Positions 43,311 through 55,024 of a DNA stretch of 64,000 nucleotides are shown piece after piece. The stretch comes from an uncultured Collinsella sp. (GTDB lineage: Bacteria; Actinomycetota; Coriobacteriia; Coriobacteriales; Coriobacteriaceae). The position numbers and the translations under genes were made by a program. The stretch covers positions 1 through 64,000 of the forward strand of contig CAKUGR010000008.1 of NCBI GenBank assembly GCA_934654775.1, in the 5' to 3' direction. Position 1 is the first letter of the stretch; every line of letters starts with the position of its first letter. The notes below the pieces were generated by a model, which saw only the letters and a list, made by a program, of their open reading frames with translations, was not told the DNA's origin and made no database searches.

Positions 43311-44603
43311 ATGTCGGTATTCGACAAGATCCAAAACATAATGGATAAGACAATCGCACCTGTGGCAAGCAAGGTTGCTGACAGCAAGATGCTCGACGCC
43401 CTCATGGGCGGCATGATGTGCACGCTGCCCATGACCCTTGGCGTCTGTGTTATCGCGATTCTCATCAACTTCCCCATTCCGGGGTTCTCCGATTGGGTGG
43501 TTTCGAGCGGTCTCATGGCGACCGGCAACTCCATCCTCACCGTTACCATGAACATGATGGGTATATACATCTCCTTCTTCATCGGTTTGAGGTGGGGTAA
43601 GGTATGCGGCCTTAGCGGTTATACCGGTGGCATCGTGAGCGGCGCGGTGTTTTTGGCATTCATGCCGCAGCAATCGTTCGAGGATATTCCCATGGCGAGT
43701 TTCATCAACACGTCGTACATGGGATCGAACGGCATCTTCGTCGCCATTCTGCTTGGCCTGATCGTGCCGAAGGTGACAGCCATTTTGATGAGCAAGCTTG
43801 AAATCAAGCTCCCCGATATGGTTCCGCCCATGGTTGCAGACTCGCTGTCGCCGATGTTTGCCGCCATCGTGCTATTCACTGCGGTGTGGTTCGCCAAGTG
43901 GGGTCTTTCTTTCACCCCGTGGGGCAACCTGTTCGATATGATCAACACCTTGATCGGCACGCCGGTCACGATGGTCGGTGCCTCTCCTTTGGCATATATC
44001 ATCGTGTGCTCGCTGCAGTCGATCTTCTGGTTCTTCGGTGTCCACCCCAACGTGATGCTCAACTTCTACGCTCCGGTAATCATGGCTTGCAGCGCTGCTA
44101 ACGCCGAGGCCATCATCGCGGGCCAGGCACTGCCCTATGGCGCTTGGGCCGTCGTCGCGCTCGGCACCGCCATCGGTGGCCAGGCTAACGCCCTGGGCAT
44201 CAGCATCTCGCTGCTCTTCACCAAGTCCGAGCGCTTCAAGGCGATTCGCGGCATCGCGCTTGTTCCGTCGCTTTTCAATATCTCCGAGCCGCTCATGTTC
44301 GGTCTGCCGGTCGTGCTGAATCCCGCGTACTTCATCCCGTTCGTGCTGAACATCCCGGTCTGCGCCATCGTGGTCCAGGCGCTTTACGCCCTCGGTCTTG
44401 GGGCTGCGTTCAATCCCACGATTCAGCTTCCCTGGGTGCTTCCCCAGCCGGTCATCGCATTCATGCAGGGCGGCATCGGGTGCCTGGTGATCTCGGTTGC
44501 GGTTTTGGCGGTGTCGGTGCTCATGTATACCCCCTTCACCCTTATGGCTGATCGCCAGGCGTTGCGAGAGGAGCAGGCCGCTCTCGAGGAATCGGCCGCA
44601 TAG
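43311..44603 (+). CDS. PTS permease IIC, lactose/cellobiose/chitobiose type
   Basis: 430 residues, about ten helices. N-terminal IMDKTIAPVASKVADSKML and LFNISEPLMFGLPVVLNP mark the lactose/cellobiose IIC family. It is paralogous to 23365-24636. It lies 154 bases after the deacetylase gene and 48 bases before IIB. The substrate is likely cellobiose, chitobiose or a similar beta-disaccharide. Confidence 0.88.
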   Translation: MSVFDKIQNIMDKTIAPVASKVADSKMLDALMGGMMCTLPMTLGVCVIAILINFPIPGFSDWVVSSGLMATGNSILTVTMNMMGIYISFFIGLRWGKVCGLSGYTGGIVSGAVFLAFMPQQSFEDIPMASFINTSYMGSNGIFVAILLGLIVPKVTAILMSKLEIKLPDMVPPMVADSLSPMFAAIVLFTAVWFAKWGLSFTPWGNLFDMINTLIGTPVTMVGASPLAYIIVCSLQSIFWFFGVHPNVMLNFYAPVIMACSAANAEAIIAGQALPYGAWAVVALGTAIGGQANALGISISLLFTKSERFKAIRGIALVPSLFNISEPLMFGLPVVLNPAYFIPFVLNIPVCAIVVQALYALGLGAAFNPTIQLPWVLPQPVIAFMQGGIGCLVISVAVLAVSVLMYTPFTLMADRQALREEQAALEESAA

Positions 44604-44651
44604 GGATTTTCATATTCACACCATCATTTTCCATGAGGTTGGGAGCGTAGG

Positions 44652-44948
44652 ATGAAACATATCGTACTTATGTGCGCCGCGGGCGCTTCGACGAGCATGC
44701 TGGTACGGCGCATGCAACAGGCGGCTGAAAAAGACGGTTTCGCGTGCACCATCGAGGCGCACCCTGTCAACCAAGCGGCGGAATATGCGGATAGCGACGT
44801 TATCCTGCTGGGACCGCAGGTTCGCTTTGAACTCAACAAGGTAAAGAATCAAGTGAACTGTCCGGTGGAGCCGATTGATATGACAGCGTATGGGACAATG
44901 AACGGCGAGGCCGTGCTCAAACAGGCTCGAAAGTTGCTGGGGGCATAG
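44652..44948 (+). CDS. PTS IIB, lactose/cellobiose type
   Basis: 98 residues; active Cys8 in MKHIVLMCAAGASTS. It is paralogous to 24727-25029. The stop is two bases before the IIA start. Confidence 0.9.
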   Translation: MKHIVLMCAAGASTSMLVRRMQQAAEKDGFACTIEAHPVNQAAEYADSDVILLGPQVRFELNKVKNQVNCPVEPIDMTAYGTMNGEAVLKQARKLLGA

Positions 44949-44950
44949 CC

Positions 44951-45292
44951 ATGTCAGAGATCAAACAAGAAGCGATCGATCAGTTTGAAATGACGTGCTT
45001 CTCTATCGTCGCTCAGGTGGGGAGCGCGCGCAGCTGCTACCTCGAAGCGATAACCTGTGCCGAGAATGGTGATTTTGAGGCCGCCCGGAAACTTATCGAC
45101 GAGGGCAACGTGGTGTTCAACGCAGGCCACGACGCTCACATGAAACTGCTTCAGCAAGAGGCCAGCGGCGAGGAGCTGCCGTTTCGCATCATCTTGCTGC
45201 ATGCGGAGGATCAGCTCATGAGCGCTGAGGGCTTCCGTATCCTTGCCGAGCGCTTCATCACGGTCTATCAACGCATGGGTGCAAGCGCCTAA
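44951..45292 (+). CDS. PTS IIA, lactose/cellobiose type
   Basis: 113 residues with the phospho-histidine in ILLHAEDQLMSAEG. Together with the two genes before it, it forms a complete chb-type PTS. The next GH1 gene begins 85 bases later. Confidence 0.9.
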   Translation: MSEIKQEAIDQFEMTCFSIVAQVGSARSCYLEAITCAENGDFEAARKLIDEGNVVFNAGHDAHMKLLQQEASGEELPFRIILLHAEDQLMSAEGFRILAERFITVYQRMGASA

Positions 45293-45296
45293 CTGA

Positions 45297-46865
<1,569 letters not shown>

Positions 46866-46889
46866 CCCTATGGGACAGGGGATAAGATT

Positions 46890-47798
46890 ATGGACTGCTA
46901 TTTCGGTATAGATGCGGGCGGCACTCAGGTGAAATGGGCGGTGGTGAACGCCGACTACCACATTGAGGAGCACGGAAGTATCCCAACATGCACCTCGCCC
47001 GCCGACCAGGTTATCGAAACGTTCCGCTCGGTGATCGAGCCCCATCGCGCCCGGGTGAGGGGTGTGGGAATAAGTATGCCCGGAGTCTTTTCCGAAGGCG
47101 ATTCCGATGGCGTGGTTGGGGGAGGCGGCGCCCTTCACTGTTTGGACGGATATCCGCTCGGTCGCATCTTGCGCGAGAGCACGGGGCTTCCCGTAACCAT
47201 CGAGAACGATGCGATGTGCGCGGCACTGGGAGAATATGCCGTCGGCGCGCTGAAGGGGGTCTCCCTGGGGTTGATGGTGGTGATCGGTACGGGTCTCGGC
47301 GGTGCCATCGTTGTTGACGGTCACATCTTGCGAGGCGCGCACAATCTCGCCGGCACCGTGTGCTTTGTGAGCAACGATGTGCGCAAGCCCGTGACCTTTG
47401 GGTCGGTGTACGGTGATGTCACCAGCTGGCGGGCGCTCCGAGACCAGGTGTGTGCGGCGAAGGGGATTGATCCGACCGATGATATCGACGGATATCGGAT
47501 TTTCTCTTGGATTGAAGAGGGGGATGAGGACGCTCGTCGCGGTCTGGATGCATACGCGTTGGTCTTCGACAACATGCTGATGGGGTTGCAGTCGGTCATC
47601 GACCCTGAGGTCATCGTGGTCGGCGGCGGAATCAGCGCCCGTCCCGAGCTGTTTGAGGCATTTGAGCGCATGATGGATCAGGCTCACGTTCTTCCCATCA
47701 TACCGAGGCCCTGCATCAAGCCAGCACAGAACGGCAACGATGCCAATTTGCTTGGCGCTGTGCGCACGCTGCGCCGCTCGCTTGGCGAGTGCGATTGA
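46890..47798 (+). CDS. ROK family sugar kinase
   Basis: 302 residues, CAGGGGA ribosome binding site. GIDAGGTQVKWAVV is at the N-terminus, with IENDAMCAALGEY and VIGTGLGGAIV later. There is no zinc motif. It is paralogous to the ROK at 16901-17815. In the context of a phospho-beta-glucosidase it probably phosphorylates the free hexose or amino sugar produced by cleavage. Confidence 0.82.
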   Translation: MDCYFGIDAGGTQVKWAVVNADYHIEEHGSIPTCTSPADQVIETFRSVIEPHRARVRGVGISMPGVFSEGDSDGVVGGGGALHCLDGYPLGRILRESTGLPVTIENDAMCAALGEYAVGALKGVSLGLMVVIGTGLGGAIVVDGHILRGAHNLAGTVCFVSNDVRKPVTFGSVYGDVTSWRALRDQVCAAKGIDPTDDIDGYRIFSWIEEGDEDARRGLDAYALVFDNMLMGLQSVIDPEVIVVGGGISARPELFEAFERMMDQAHVLPIIPRPCIKPAQNGNDANLLGAVRTLRRSLGECD

Positions 47799-47837
47799 TT
47801 GGCGGCTGGTGGCCCGACTCGTGGCCTCCTGTCCTAA

Positions 47838-48057
47838 ACAAAAATCTCGACATCACCTGCGACTAGTATCTTCCGTCTCGATCTGTAACATCTAGCGGGC
47901 TAAATCGTCTCTACCTGTTACAGATTTAGACAAACTGTAGGGGCCCGCCCGAAAATCTCGATCTGTAACACCAGGACCGGTTTTGGCGACCTACCTGTTA
48001 CAGATCGAGACAAACCGCCCCCAACCACCACAAAGGTGCCTGTCCCCTTTGTGGTGG
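47838..48057. repeat. Composite palindromic repeat, copy 2, with a gene-tail fragment
   Basis: This block is a diverged copy of 37881-38100. It begins with the last eight codons of the DUF4867 gene (AAAAATCTCGACATCACC, then TGCGACTAG), without the rest of that gene. The same three hairpins follow: ATCTGTAACA/TGTTACAGAT twice, then CCACCACAAAGG/CCTTTGTGGTGG. Identity is highest in the first hairpin. It implies segmental duplication or recombination between the two sites. Confidence 0.8.
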
Positions 48058-48199
48058 ATTGGGCGGGCGGGTATCAAAAAGTGTCAGACGGGGGCAGCTG
48101 CGGGGCGCCTGCGCGCGAAAAGAAGTGTCGGCCTGCGCCGTTGCCGTTGAGCGAGGCCCTATTTGCGGGGATACTGAAACCACGACAAGCAGCGTATGA

Positions 48200-49642
<1,443 letters not shown>

Positions 49643-49682
49643 GCTTCCCCAGCCACCGCACCTTGGGCCTCATTCGTCGCTT

Positions 49683-49699
49683 GCGTACCTTAAGTACGC
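49683..49699. repeat. Short palindrome in the 49643-49993 gap
   Basis: GCGTAC and GTACGC form a 6-bp hairpin with loop CTTAA. The surrounding CCTCATTCG occurs twice. The role is unknown. Confidence 0.35.
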
Positions 49700-49802
49700 G
49701 GCGCTCCTCATTCGACCCAATCTGCGGCACCTGGAAAACCCTAGACTCAAATCTTACAGACCTGGCCTAAGTTTCTCCAGCTACCACAGCCTCCTAACCA
49801 AG

Positions 49803-49841
49803 GCGCCCGGCGAGCAATTCACGCTCGCTGGGCGCTTTGTT
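49803..49841 (+). terminator. Terminator before the sensor operon
   Basis: GCGCCC-GCGAGC pairs with GCTCGC-GGGCGC around a 7-base loop, followed by TTTGTT. It lies about 160 bases after the GH1 stop. Confidence 0.7.
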
Positions 49842-49898
49842 AAAAGAAGTGAAAGAAAGCAAAAGAAGTTAAAGCTTGCAAAAGAAGTGAAAGGGAAT
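49842..49898. repeat. Three 19-bp direct repeats upstream of the sensor operon
   Basis: AAAAGAAGTGAAAG, AAAAGAAGTTAAAG and AAAAGAAGTGAAAG start at 49842, 49861 and 49880, a period of exactly 19 bp. They lie about 100 bases before the first gene of the operon and look like a repeated activator-binding site, perhaps for the encoded LuxR-type regulator. Confidence 0.6.
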
Positions 49899-49993
49899 AG
49901 GACTCAATATCGACAAGAGACGTTCTGCCGTCCACGGATTTTGGGACATGTGGCCCGTTTTTTGGGCCTGCCTGTCGGTACACTAAAGGCACT

Positions 49994-51877
49994 ATGGGTA
50001 CCCGCGAGCGACATATCGGCCACGCGGCCACCCGATCCGCGCCGATGGCGGATCCCAGGGGTGGCACGCTCTTCGCCATGCCGCAATTCCTTGTTGGCAT
50101 AACGCATCAGGTATATCGCCATCGCGTTTTTGCTATCGCCGGCGTCATCACCGCGCTGTTCCTCATGCTTTTGGCGGTCTTGCCGACGCTGTTCGCCTCC
50201 GACCCCAATCTTTCCAACACCGCATCCGTCTATAGCGAGGTGTCCAAAGAGGTCGTGGACGGGCTTGTCCATTCGAGCTCGATTCCGTTGCTTGTCGCTG
50301 CGATTGCATTTTCAATCTGGGGCGTGCTGGTCTACCTGCGCTGTTTGGACTATGTGCTGCGCCGTCGCCTGGTTGCCATCGCCACCATCTGCGCCCTGTG
50401 GATGATCGAGGTCATCCTCAAGTACAAGTCGTTCACGCCGTTCTATGCCACCGTGCTGTGGTACCTGTACTACGTGCCCATGACGCTCGTTCCGCTGCTC
50501 TACCAGCTCTGCGGTTTGCGCCTTGCGGGGCTGGAGCAGCATCGTGCTGGCCGCCGCTACCGCAGCATCCTGTGGATCGTGGCCATCCTGCTCATCGGAT
50601 TTGTGCTCACCAACGATTTCCACCGGCAGGTCTTTCATTTCGATCACTCGAGTGAAACTTGGAGCAACGACTACACGTACGGCTGGGGCTATTTCGCCGT
50701 CTTAGTGTGGACGGCCTTTAACTTTGTCGCCTTCTTCATTTTGGTAGGTCGGTCCTCGTCCTATCGTATCCAGCGCTTTTCGGGCACGGCGGCACTCGTG
50801 CTGCTGGGCGGCGCGTTCTTTGCCATCTCATACGCCCTACGCGTGCCTTGGGCATGGAAACTCAACTTTTCGCTCGTCTACTGCGTGCTGTGCGTGGTAA
50901 CGATGGAGATCTGCCTCGATTGCGGCGTCATCCCGTCGTATCACGATATCGCCGGCATCTTCGACACGCTGCCGCTCGATCTTAAAGTGCTGACGCGCGA
51001 CCTGCGGGAAGTCTATGCCACGCCGGTGTCAAAGCCAATGCCGGAGGGTGTGCGCGAGGAGCTGCGGGCCCAGGAGCACGGGCATGCCCACGCCTTTGCC
51101 GTGGCGCCCGATCCCGATGTGATGTATCGCGCCTTTCCGCTGTTGGGCGGATCGGCCCTGCTTGCCCAGGACGTGTCGGAACTCAATGAGCTCAACCGCG
51201 AGCTGGCGCATCGTCGCATGGAGCTGCAGCGCCAAAACGAACTGCTCACGGCCGACTACGACCTTAAGACGCATCTGGCAGACCAAGAGGCCGAGACCCT
51301 GCTGGTCCAAGACGTGGACCAGGCGCTTGCTCGCGCGCTCGACGAGATGTACGACCTGCTGAGCTCGCTGCCGCCGTTGACCGACGAGGCGTCTTCGCAC
51401 GAGCGCTACCGCATGCTGCAGTGCGCCAAGATGCTCGTTGCCTATTGCAAACGCAAGGGGTCGCTTACCTTGGCGCAGCACGGAGAGAGCGGCTTTGACC
51501 GCGACCGGATCCAGCTGATCGCCAATGAGCTGGCAAGTGACCTGCGCACTATCGATATCGACTGCGCCTCGATCATCGCCATACGACGCCCGATGCACGC
51601 CAGCGCGGTGAGCGCGCTGTACGACTGCGTGTACGATTTTGCGTTCTTTGCCTACACCACCGACCATCCGGCGCTCATGTATCACCTGAGCGATCATGAC
51701 CGGTGCAGCGTCGAGCTGCGTGCCACGCTCTTTTCCGATGACGAGGAAGACTTGTCGCAGACGCCGGCCGCCCACGAACTCGAAAGCGCGCTGCAGGGGC
51801 GCAACGTGGCGTATCGTCTTGAGGGCGAACCCGGCCAGCTACGCATGATTGTCTTGATGCCGCGGGCGGGTGAGTGA
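49994..51877 (+). CDS. Multi-pass membrane sensor protein without kinase domain
   Basis: Up to 627 residues; the start is uncertain because no good ribosome binding site precedes ATG 49994, and ATG 50078 is an alternative. About eight transmembrane helices (about 45-300) resemble the 7TM sensor part of histidine kinases. A cytoplasmic region with a coiled coil (about 395-450: LNELNRELAHRRMELQRQNELL) and a C-terminal globular domain follow. The H-box and ATPase motifs are absent. Its stop overlaps the start of the histidine kinase gene, so it is probably a separate sensory subunit of that system. Confidence 0.65.
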   Translation: MGTRERHIGHAATRSAPMADPRGGTLFAMPQFLVGITHQVYRHRVFAIAGVITALFLMLLAVLPTLFASDPNLSNTASVYSEVSKEVVDGLVHSSSIPLLVAAIAFSIWGVLVYLRCLDYVLRRRLVAIATICALWMIEVILKYKSFTPFYATVLWYLYYVPMTLVPLLYQLCGLRLAGLEQHRAGRRYRSILWIVAILLIGFVLTNDFHRQVFHFDHSSETWSNDYTYGWGYFAVLVWTAFNFVAFFILVGRSSSYRIQRFSGTAALVLLGGAFFAISYALRVPWAWKLNFSLVYCVLCVVTMEICLDCGVIPSYHDIAGIFDTLPLDLKVLTRDLREVYATPVSKPMPEGVREELRAQEHGHAHAFAVAPDPDVMYRAFPLLGGSALLAQDVSELNELNRELAHRRMELQRQNELLTADYDLKTHLADQEAETLLVQDVDQALARALDEMYDLLSSLPPLTDEASSHERYRMLQCAKMLVAYCKRKGSLTLAQHGESGFDRDRIQLIANELASDLRTIDIDCASIIAIRRPMHASAVSALYDCVYDFAFFAYTTDHPALMYHLSDHDRCSVELRATLFSDDEEDLSQTPAAHELESALQGRNVAYRLEGEPGQLRMIVLMPRAGE

Positions 51878-53373
51878 CGATGCAGATCCCGCTTATCCTT
51901 CCCCAGATTGTCGCGCTTGACGTCGTCTTTGCCCTGGTGGCGTGCCTGCAGACCATCCACGTTCCGCTCATCGCATCGCGTCGTTCGCCCTACAACCGCA
52001 AGGTGATTTGCACTTACGAGTCGAGCCTGGTCATCCATCTGATTATCTCGGCTGTCGTCCTGTTCGCGCTGTCTGGCTCGTATTTGGTGGCGCCGCCTCA
52101 CGTCGCCGCCGAGGCGGCGGGCGGACTGCTATGGCTCAACGCCGTAATCTTTTTCTATGGCGTGGTCCTTATGGTGCACTATCGTCGCCCCGTTATGTTG
52201 GCCGAACTGCTGCTCGTTGCCGCCGTGACGCCGCCAGTGGTTTATGCCATGGGCCCGGCATGGACCGCGGTCCTTATCGCGGAGGGCGCGTTCTTCCTAT
52301 TCCGCTCCATCGCGGCGCTTTTGATGGATGTGCGCAACCGCCAGGAGGACATCACGGCGTTCTCGACGATCGAGACTATCAACGTGATTCCCGTGGGCAT
52401 TCTGTATCTGGATTCGAAGGGCCGCCCGTTGCTCATGAACCGCTGCATGCGCAAGAATCTCGTGGAGCTTCACATGCCCACCGACTTGCACGACATGAGC
52501 GGAACGTGGAACGGCCTTCGAAAGCTCAGCGCTCAGATGCCCGAGAGCAGCAAAAACCGCGTTCGAATCGACCTGGATCGCTTTGGCGAGGCGCGCACGG
52601 TGGTCGAGGTTTCTCCCTCCGAGATTCGCCTGTTTGTGTGCGACAACGTTATGGTTTCGGGGCGTCTCTTTGAGCGCATTATCGGTCTGGACGTGACGGA
52701 GTATGCGCATGCCCACGACCGTCTGGCGCAGGCCAACCACCTGCTCGAGCTTGCGGGCCAGGAACTCCAGGCGCAGATCGAAGAAGTCAAAAAGGTTGCC
52801 GACAACGCGGCCTACCTGCGTATGCGTGCCCGCGTGCACGACGTGATCGGCCAGCGCCTGTCCATTCTCCATCGCTATCTGGAAGAGGGGCGCCTGGACG
52901 ACGAATCGCTCGAGCAGATTGACCCGCTGCTGCGCTCGATTGCCGCCGACCTGCGCAGTGGTGGCGACAGCGAGCCGGCAGAGCAGCTGGGCGATATCGT
53001 CCACGCTTTTGGTCTAGTGAGCGTGCAGGTCGATGTAGAGGGGTCGCTCCCCGACGATGCACGCATCGCCGCGGCGTTTTTGCAGATTATTCGCGAGGCT
53101 TCGACCAATGCCACCAAGCATGCGCAGGCCCACCAGGTCCAGGTACGCTTGTGGCAGGAGGTGCCGGACGGGTGCGCTGTCGCGCACATGACCATTTCCA
53201 ACGACGGCGCACCCGCTCCCGTATCGTATCGCGAGGGAACGGGTATCCCTGGTATGAGGCATGTCGCACAAGATCTGGGCGGCAGCCTGGAGGTCCACGC
53301 CGCCCCACCCTTTACGCTTGAGGTGTCCATCCCGCTGAGCCCCGACGTCACGGTCCAAAGGAGAAGCTCATGA
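51874..53373 (+). CDS. Membrane histidine kinase (HisKA_3-like)
   Basis: 499 residues from GTG 51874 overlapping the previous stop (ATG 51880 is an alternative start). About five transmembrane helices (5-150), a PAS-like segment (about 165-275) and a coiled coil (280-310) precede the kinase core. The phospho-acceptor H322 is in RARVHDVIGQRLSIL, the N-box in IIREASTNATKHAQ (about 404-417), and the G-box in GTGIPGMRHVAQDLGG. It phosphorylates the response regulator whose gene overlaps its stop codon. Confidence 0.85.
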   Translation: MTMQIPLILPQIVALDVVFALVACLQTIHVPLIASRRSPYNRKVICTYESSLVIHLIISAVVLFALSGSYLVAPPHVAAEAAGGLLWLNAVIFFYGVVLMVHYRRPVMLAELLLVAAVTPPVVYAMGPAWTAVLIAEGAFFLFRSIAALLMDVRNRQEDITAFSTIETINVIPVGILYLDSKGRPLLMNRCMRKNLVELHMPTDLHDMSGTWNGLRKLSAQMPESSKNRVRIDLDRFGEARTVVEVSPSEIRLFVCDNVMVSGRLFERIIGLDVTEYAHAHDRLAQANHLLELAGQELQAQIEEVKKVADNAAYLRMRARVHDVIGQRLSILHRYLEEGRLDDESLEQIDPLLRSIAADLRSGGDSEPAEQLGDIVHAFGLVSVQVDVEGSLPDDARIAAAFLQIIREASTNATKHAQAHQVQVRLWQEVPDGCAVAHMTISNDGAPAPVSYREGTGIPGMRHVAQDLGGSLEVHAAPPFTLEVSIPLSPDVTVQRRSS

Positions 53374-53990
53374 TTCGCGTCCTTATAGTCGAAGATCAGG
53401 CCATCTTGCGCGAGAGCCTTGCGCGCTCCGTTGGCGACCAGCCCGATATGACCGTTGTCGCCGCGATTGCCGATGCGTCCGACGCCCTTGACGTTGTGCT
53501 CAAGGAGCGTCCGGACATGATATTGATGGACGTGTGCACCGAGCACGATTCCAACGGCATCGTGGCGGCGGCGCGTATCAAGGAGCAACTGCCCGAGTGC
53601 CGCATCATTATCATGACGGGCATGCCCGAGATTACGTTTGTGGACCAAGCGCGCGAGGCCGGCGTCGACAGCTTTGTGTACAAAAATGTCGGCATCGACG
53701 AGCTGTTTGCCGTGATGCGCTCCACGCTGGCGGGTTACTGCACGTTTCCCAAGCCGCCCGAGAGCATCTTTTCGGGCACGGCGGCTCTCGACGACGTTGA
53801 GCTTTCAATCCTGCGTCTGGCCTGCGAAGGCAAGAGCCGTCGCGAGATCGCGGCCGAGCTGTTTATGAGCGAAGGCACCATCAAGCGCCGCATATCCGAG
53901 ATCCTGAGCAAGACCGGCTACGACAACATCATGCGCCTGGCCGTGCACGCGGTGACCGAGGGCAGCATCGTCCCCAATATGGAACGCTAG
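53370..53990 (+). CDS. LuxR/NarL-type response regulator
   Basis: 206 residues, start ATGA overlapping the kinase stop, AAAGGAGA upstream. The receiver domain has E8/D9, phospho-acceptor D54 in MILMDV and K105 in FVYKN. The C-terminal helix-turn-helix (about 140-200) contains CEGKSRREIAAELFMSEGTIKRRIS. It is a DNA-binding output of the three-gene sensor system; the targets are unknown. Confidence 0.9.
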   Translation: MIRVLIVEDQAILRESLARSVGDQPDMTVVAAIADASDALDVVLKERPDMILMDVCTEHDSNGIVAAARIKEQLPECRIIIMTGMPEITFVDQAREAGVDSFVYKNVGIDELFAVMRSTLAGYCTFPKPPESIFSGTAALDDVELSILRLACEGKSRREIAAELFMSEGTIKRRISEILSKTGYDNIMRLAVHAVTEGSIVPNMER

Positions 53991-54015
53991 CGCTCGTTGC
54001 GCACCACCACAAAGC

Positions 54016-54050
54016 GACGGGGCCGCAGGATCAACTCCTGCGGCCCCGTC
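54016..54050. terminator. Hairpin between convergent operons
   Basis: A perfect 15-bp stem (54016-54030 with 54036-54050) has a 5-base loop and a TTGTGTG tail on the plus strand. It separates the response regulator gene from the convergent lipoprotein gene. Confidence 0.7.
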
Positions 54051-54098
54051 TTGTGTGCGCGGATGTGTCCGCCAATCCGCGGCTGTCGGTGTCTGTCG

Positions 54099-54944
54099 TT
54101 ACGCGATGGTCGCGGTGTAGGAGGCGACGTCCTCGTAGGAATCGGTCAGGTAGGCGTCGATGCCGATGGTCGTGTTGACCAGGTCGTCAAGGCTGTCAAG
54201 CTCGCCGCTCGAGAACGTGAACTCCTCGGTGGCGTTGGTGCCGGGCATCAGGTGAGCCGAGAACCAGGGTTCCTTCATGGTGCCGTTGACGTTGGTCTTG
54301 CCGGAAGGAGCGTAGAAGGTCAGGTCCTTGTCGCTCTTGTTGGTGATGTTGACGACAAAGCCGATGTCGCCCCAGTCGTCCTTGAACTTCTCGGTGATGG
54401 TGATGGTGCACAGGTCGTCATCGGCGACGGTGACGGCGGGGGAGATTTCAATCTTCTGGACGTCGTCGTCTTCGACGGCCTCGTCGATCTCTTCTTCCTT
54501 CTCGGCCGCTTCGCGATCCTTCTTCACCGTGCCGGACAGATCCTTGTCGGACTTGGTAAAGACAAGATTGCCGTCATCCTCTTCGAGGATGAGCTTGCCG
54601 TCCTTGAGCTTCATGTCGTGCGACTCGTCTTCGGCGGTGATCGTTACGGTGGTGGCGTCCTTTGCCTCCCATTTAAGGTCGACAACCTCAAGGAACAGGT
54701 CGAGGGCGCCCGTGCCGTCCTCATCGAGAATCAGGACGCAGTGGACACCCCAATCCTCGAGCATCTTCATGTACTCATCGGTCAGCTCTTCGCCCCCCAG
54801 GGTTCCACCCGAGAGTTCCCAGCTGCCAACGAAGTTGGCCTTGGGATCCTTGCCACCGCCGCCGCTGCAGCCCGTCAGGGCAAAGGCGAGCGCCAAGACG
54901 CATGTCAGGAATGCGAGTACGGACTTTTTGAACGTTGTCTTCAT
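54099..54944 (-). CDS. Secreted lipoprotein, unknown function
   Basis: 281 residues from ATG 54944, GGAGG 6-7 bases upstream. A lipoprotein signal peptide ends in the lipobox LTGC (Cys26). A lipocalin-like/DUF-type beta domain (FVGSWELSGGTLGGEEL, about 35-140), an acidic charged linker (150-175) and a C-terminal Ig-like domain follow (DIGFVVNITNKSDKDLTFY). It is the last gene of a four-gene minus-strand operon with SPFH and zinc-ribbon proteins. It is probably anchored on the outer face of the membrane. Confidence 0.75.
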   Translation of the reverse strand: MKTTFKKSVLAFLTCVLALAFALTGCSGGGGKDPKANFVGSWELSGGTLGGEELTDEYMKMLEDWGVHCVLILDEDGTGALDLFLEVVDLKWEAKDATTVTITAEDESHDMKLKDGKLILEEDDGNLVFTKSDKDLSGTVKKDREAAEKEEEIDEAVEDDDVQKIEISPAVTVADDDLCTITITEKFKDDWGDIGFVVNITNKSDKDLTFYAPSGKTNVNGTMKEPWFSAHLMPGTNATEEFTFSSGELDSLDDLVNTTIGIDAYLTDSYEDVASYTATIA

Positions 54945-55024
54945 GGTGTCCTCCTTTATCGAACGAAACCCATAGAAGCAAATGCGGGGGTGGCGGATCC
55001 CCCGCCAATTACCAGATAGAGGGG

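Noticed and set aside
49842..49898. CRISPR array
   Set aside because: Only three 14-bp repeats with 5-bp gaps; no spacers of 30 bases and no cas genes.
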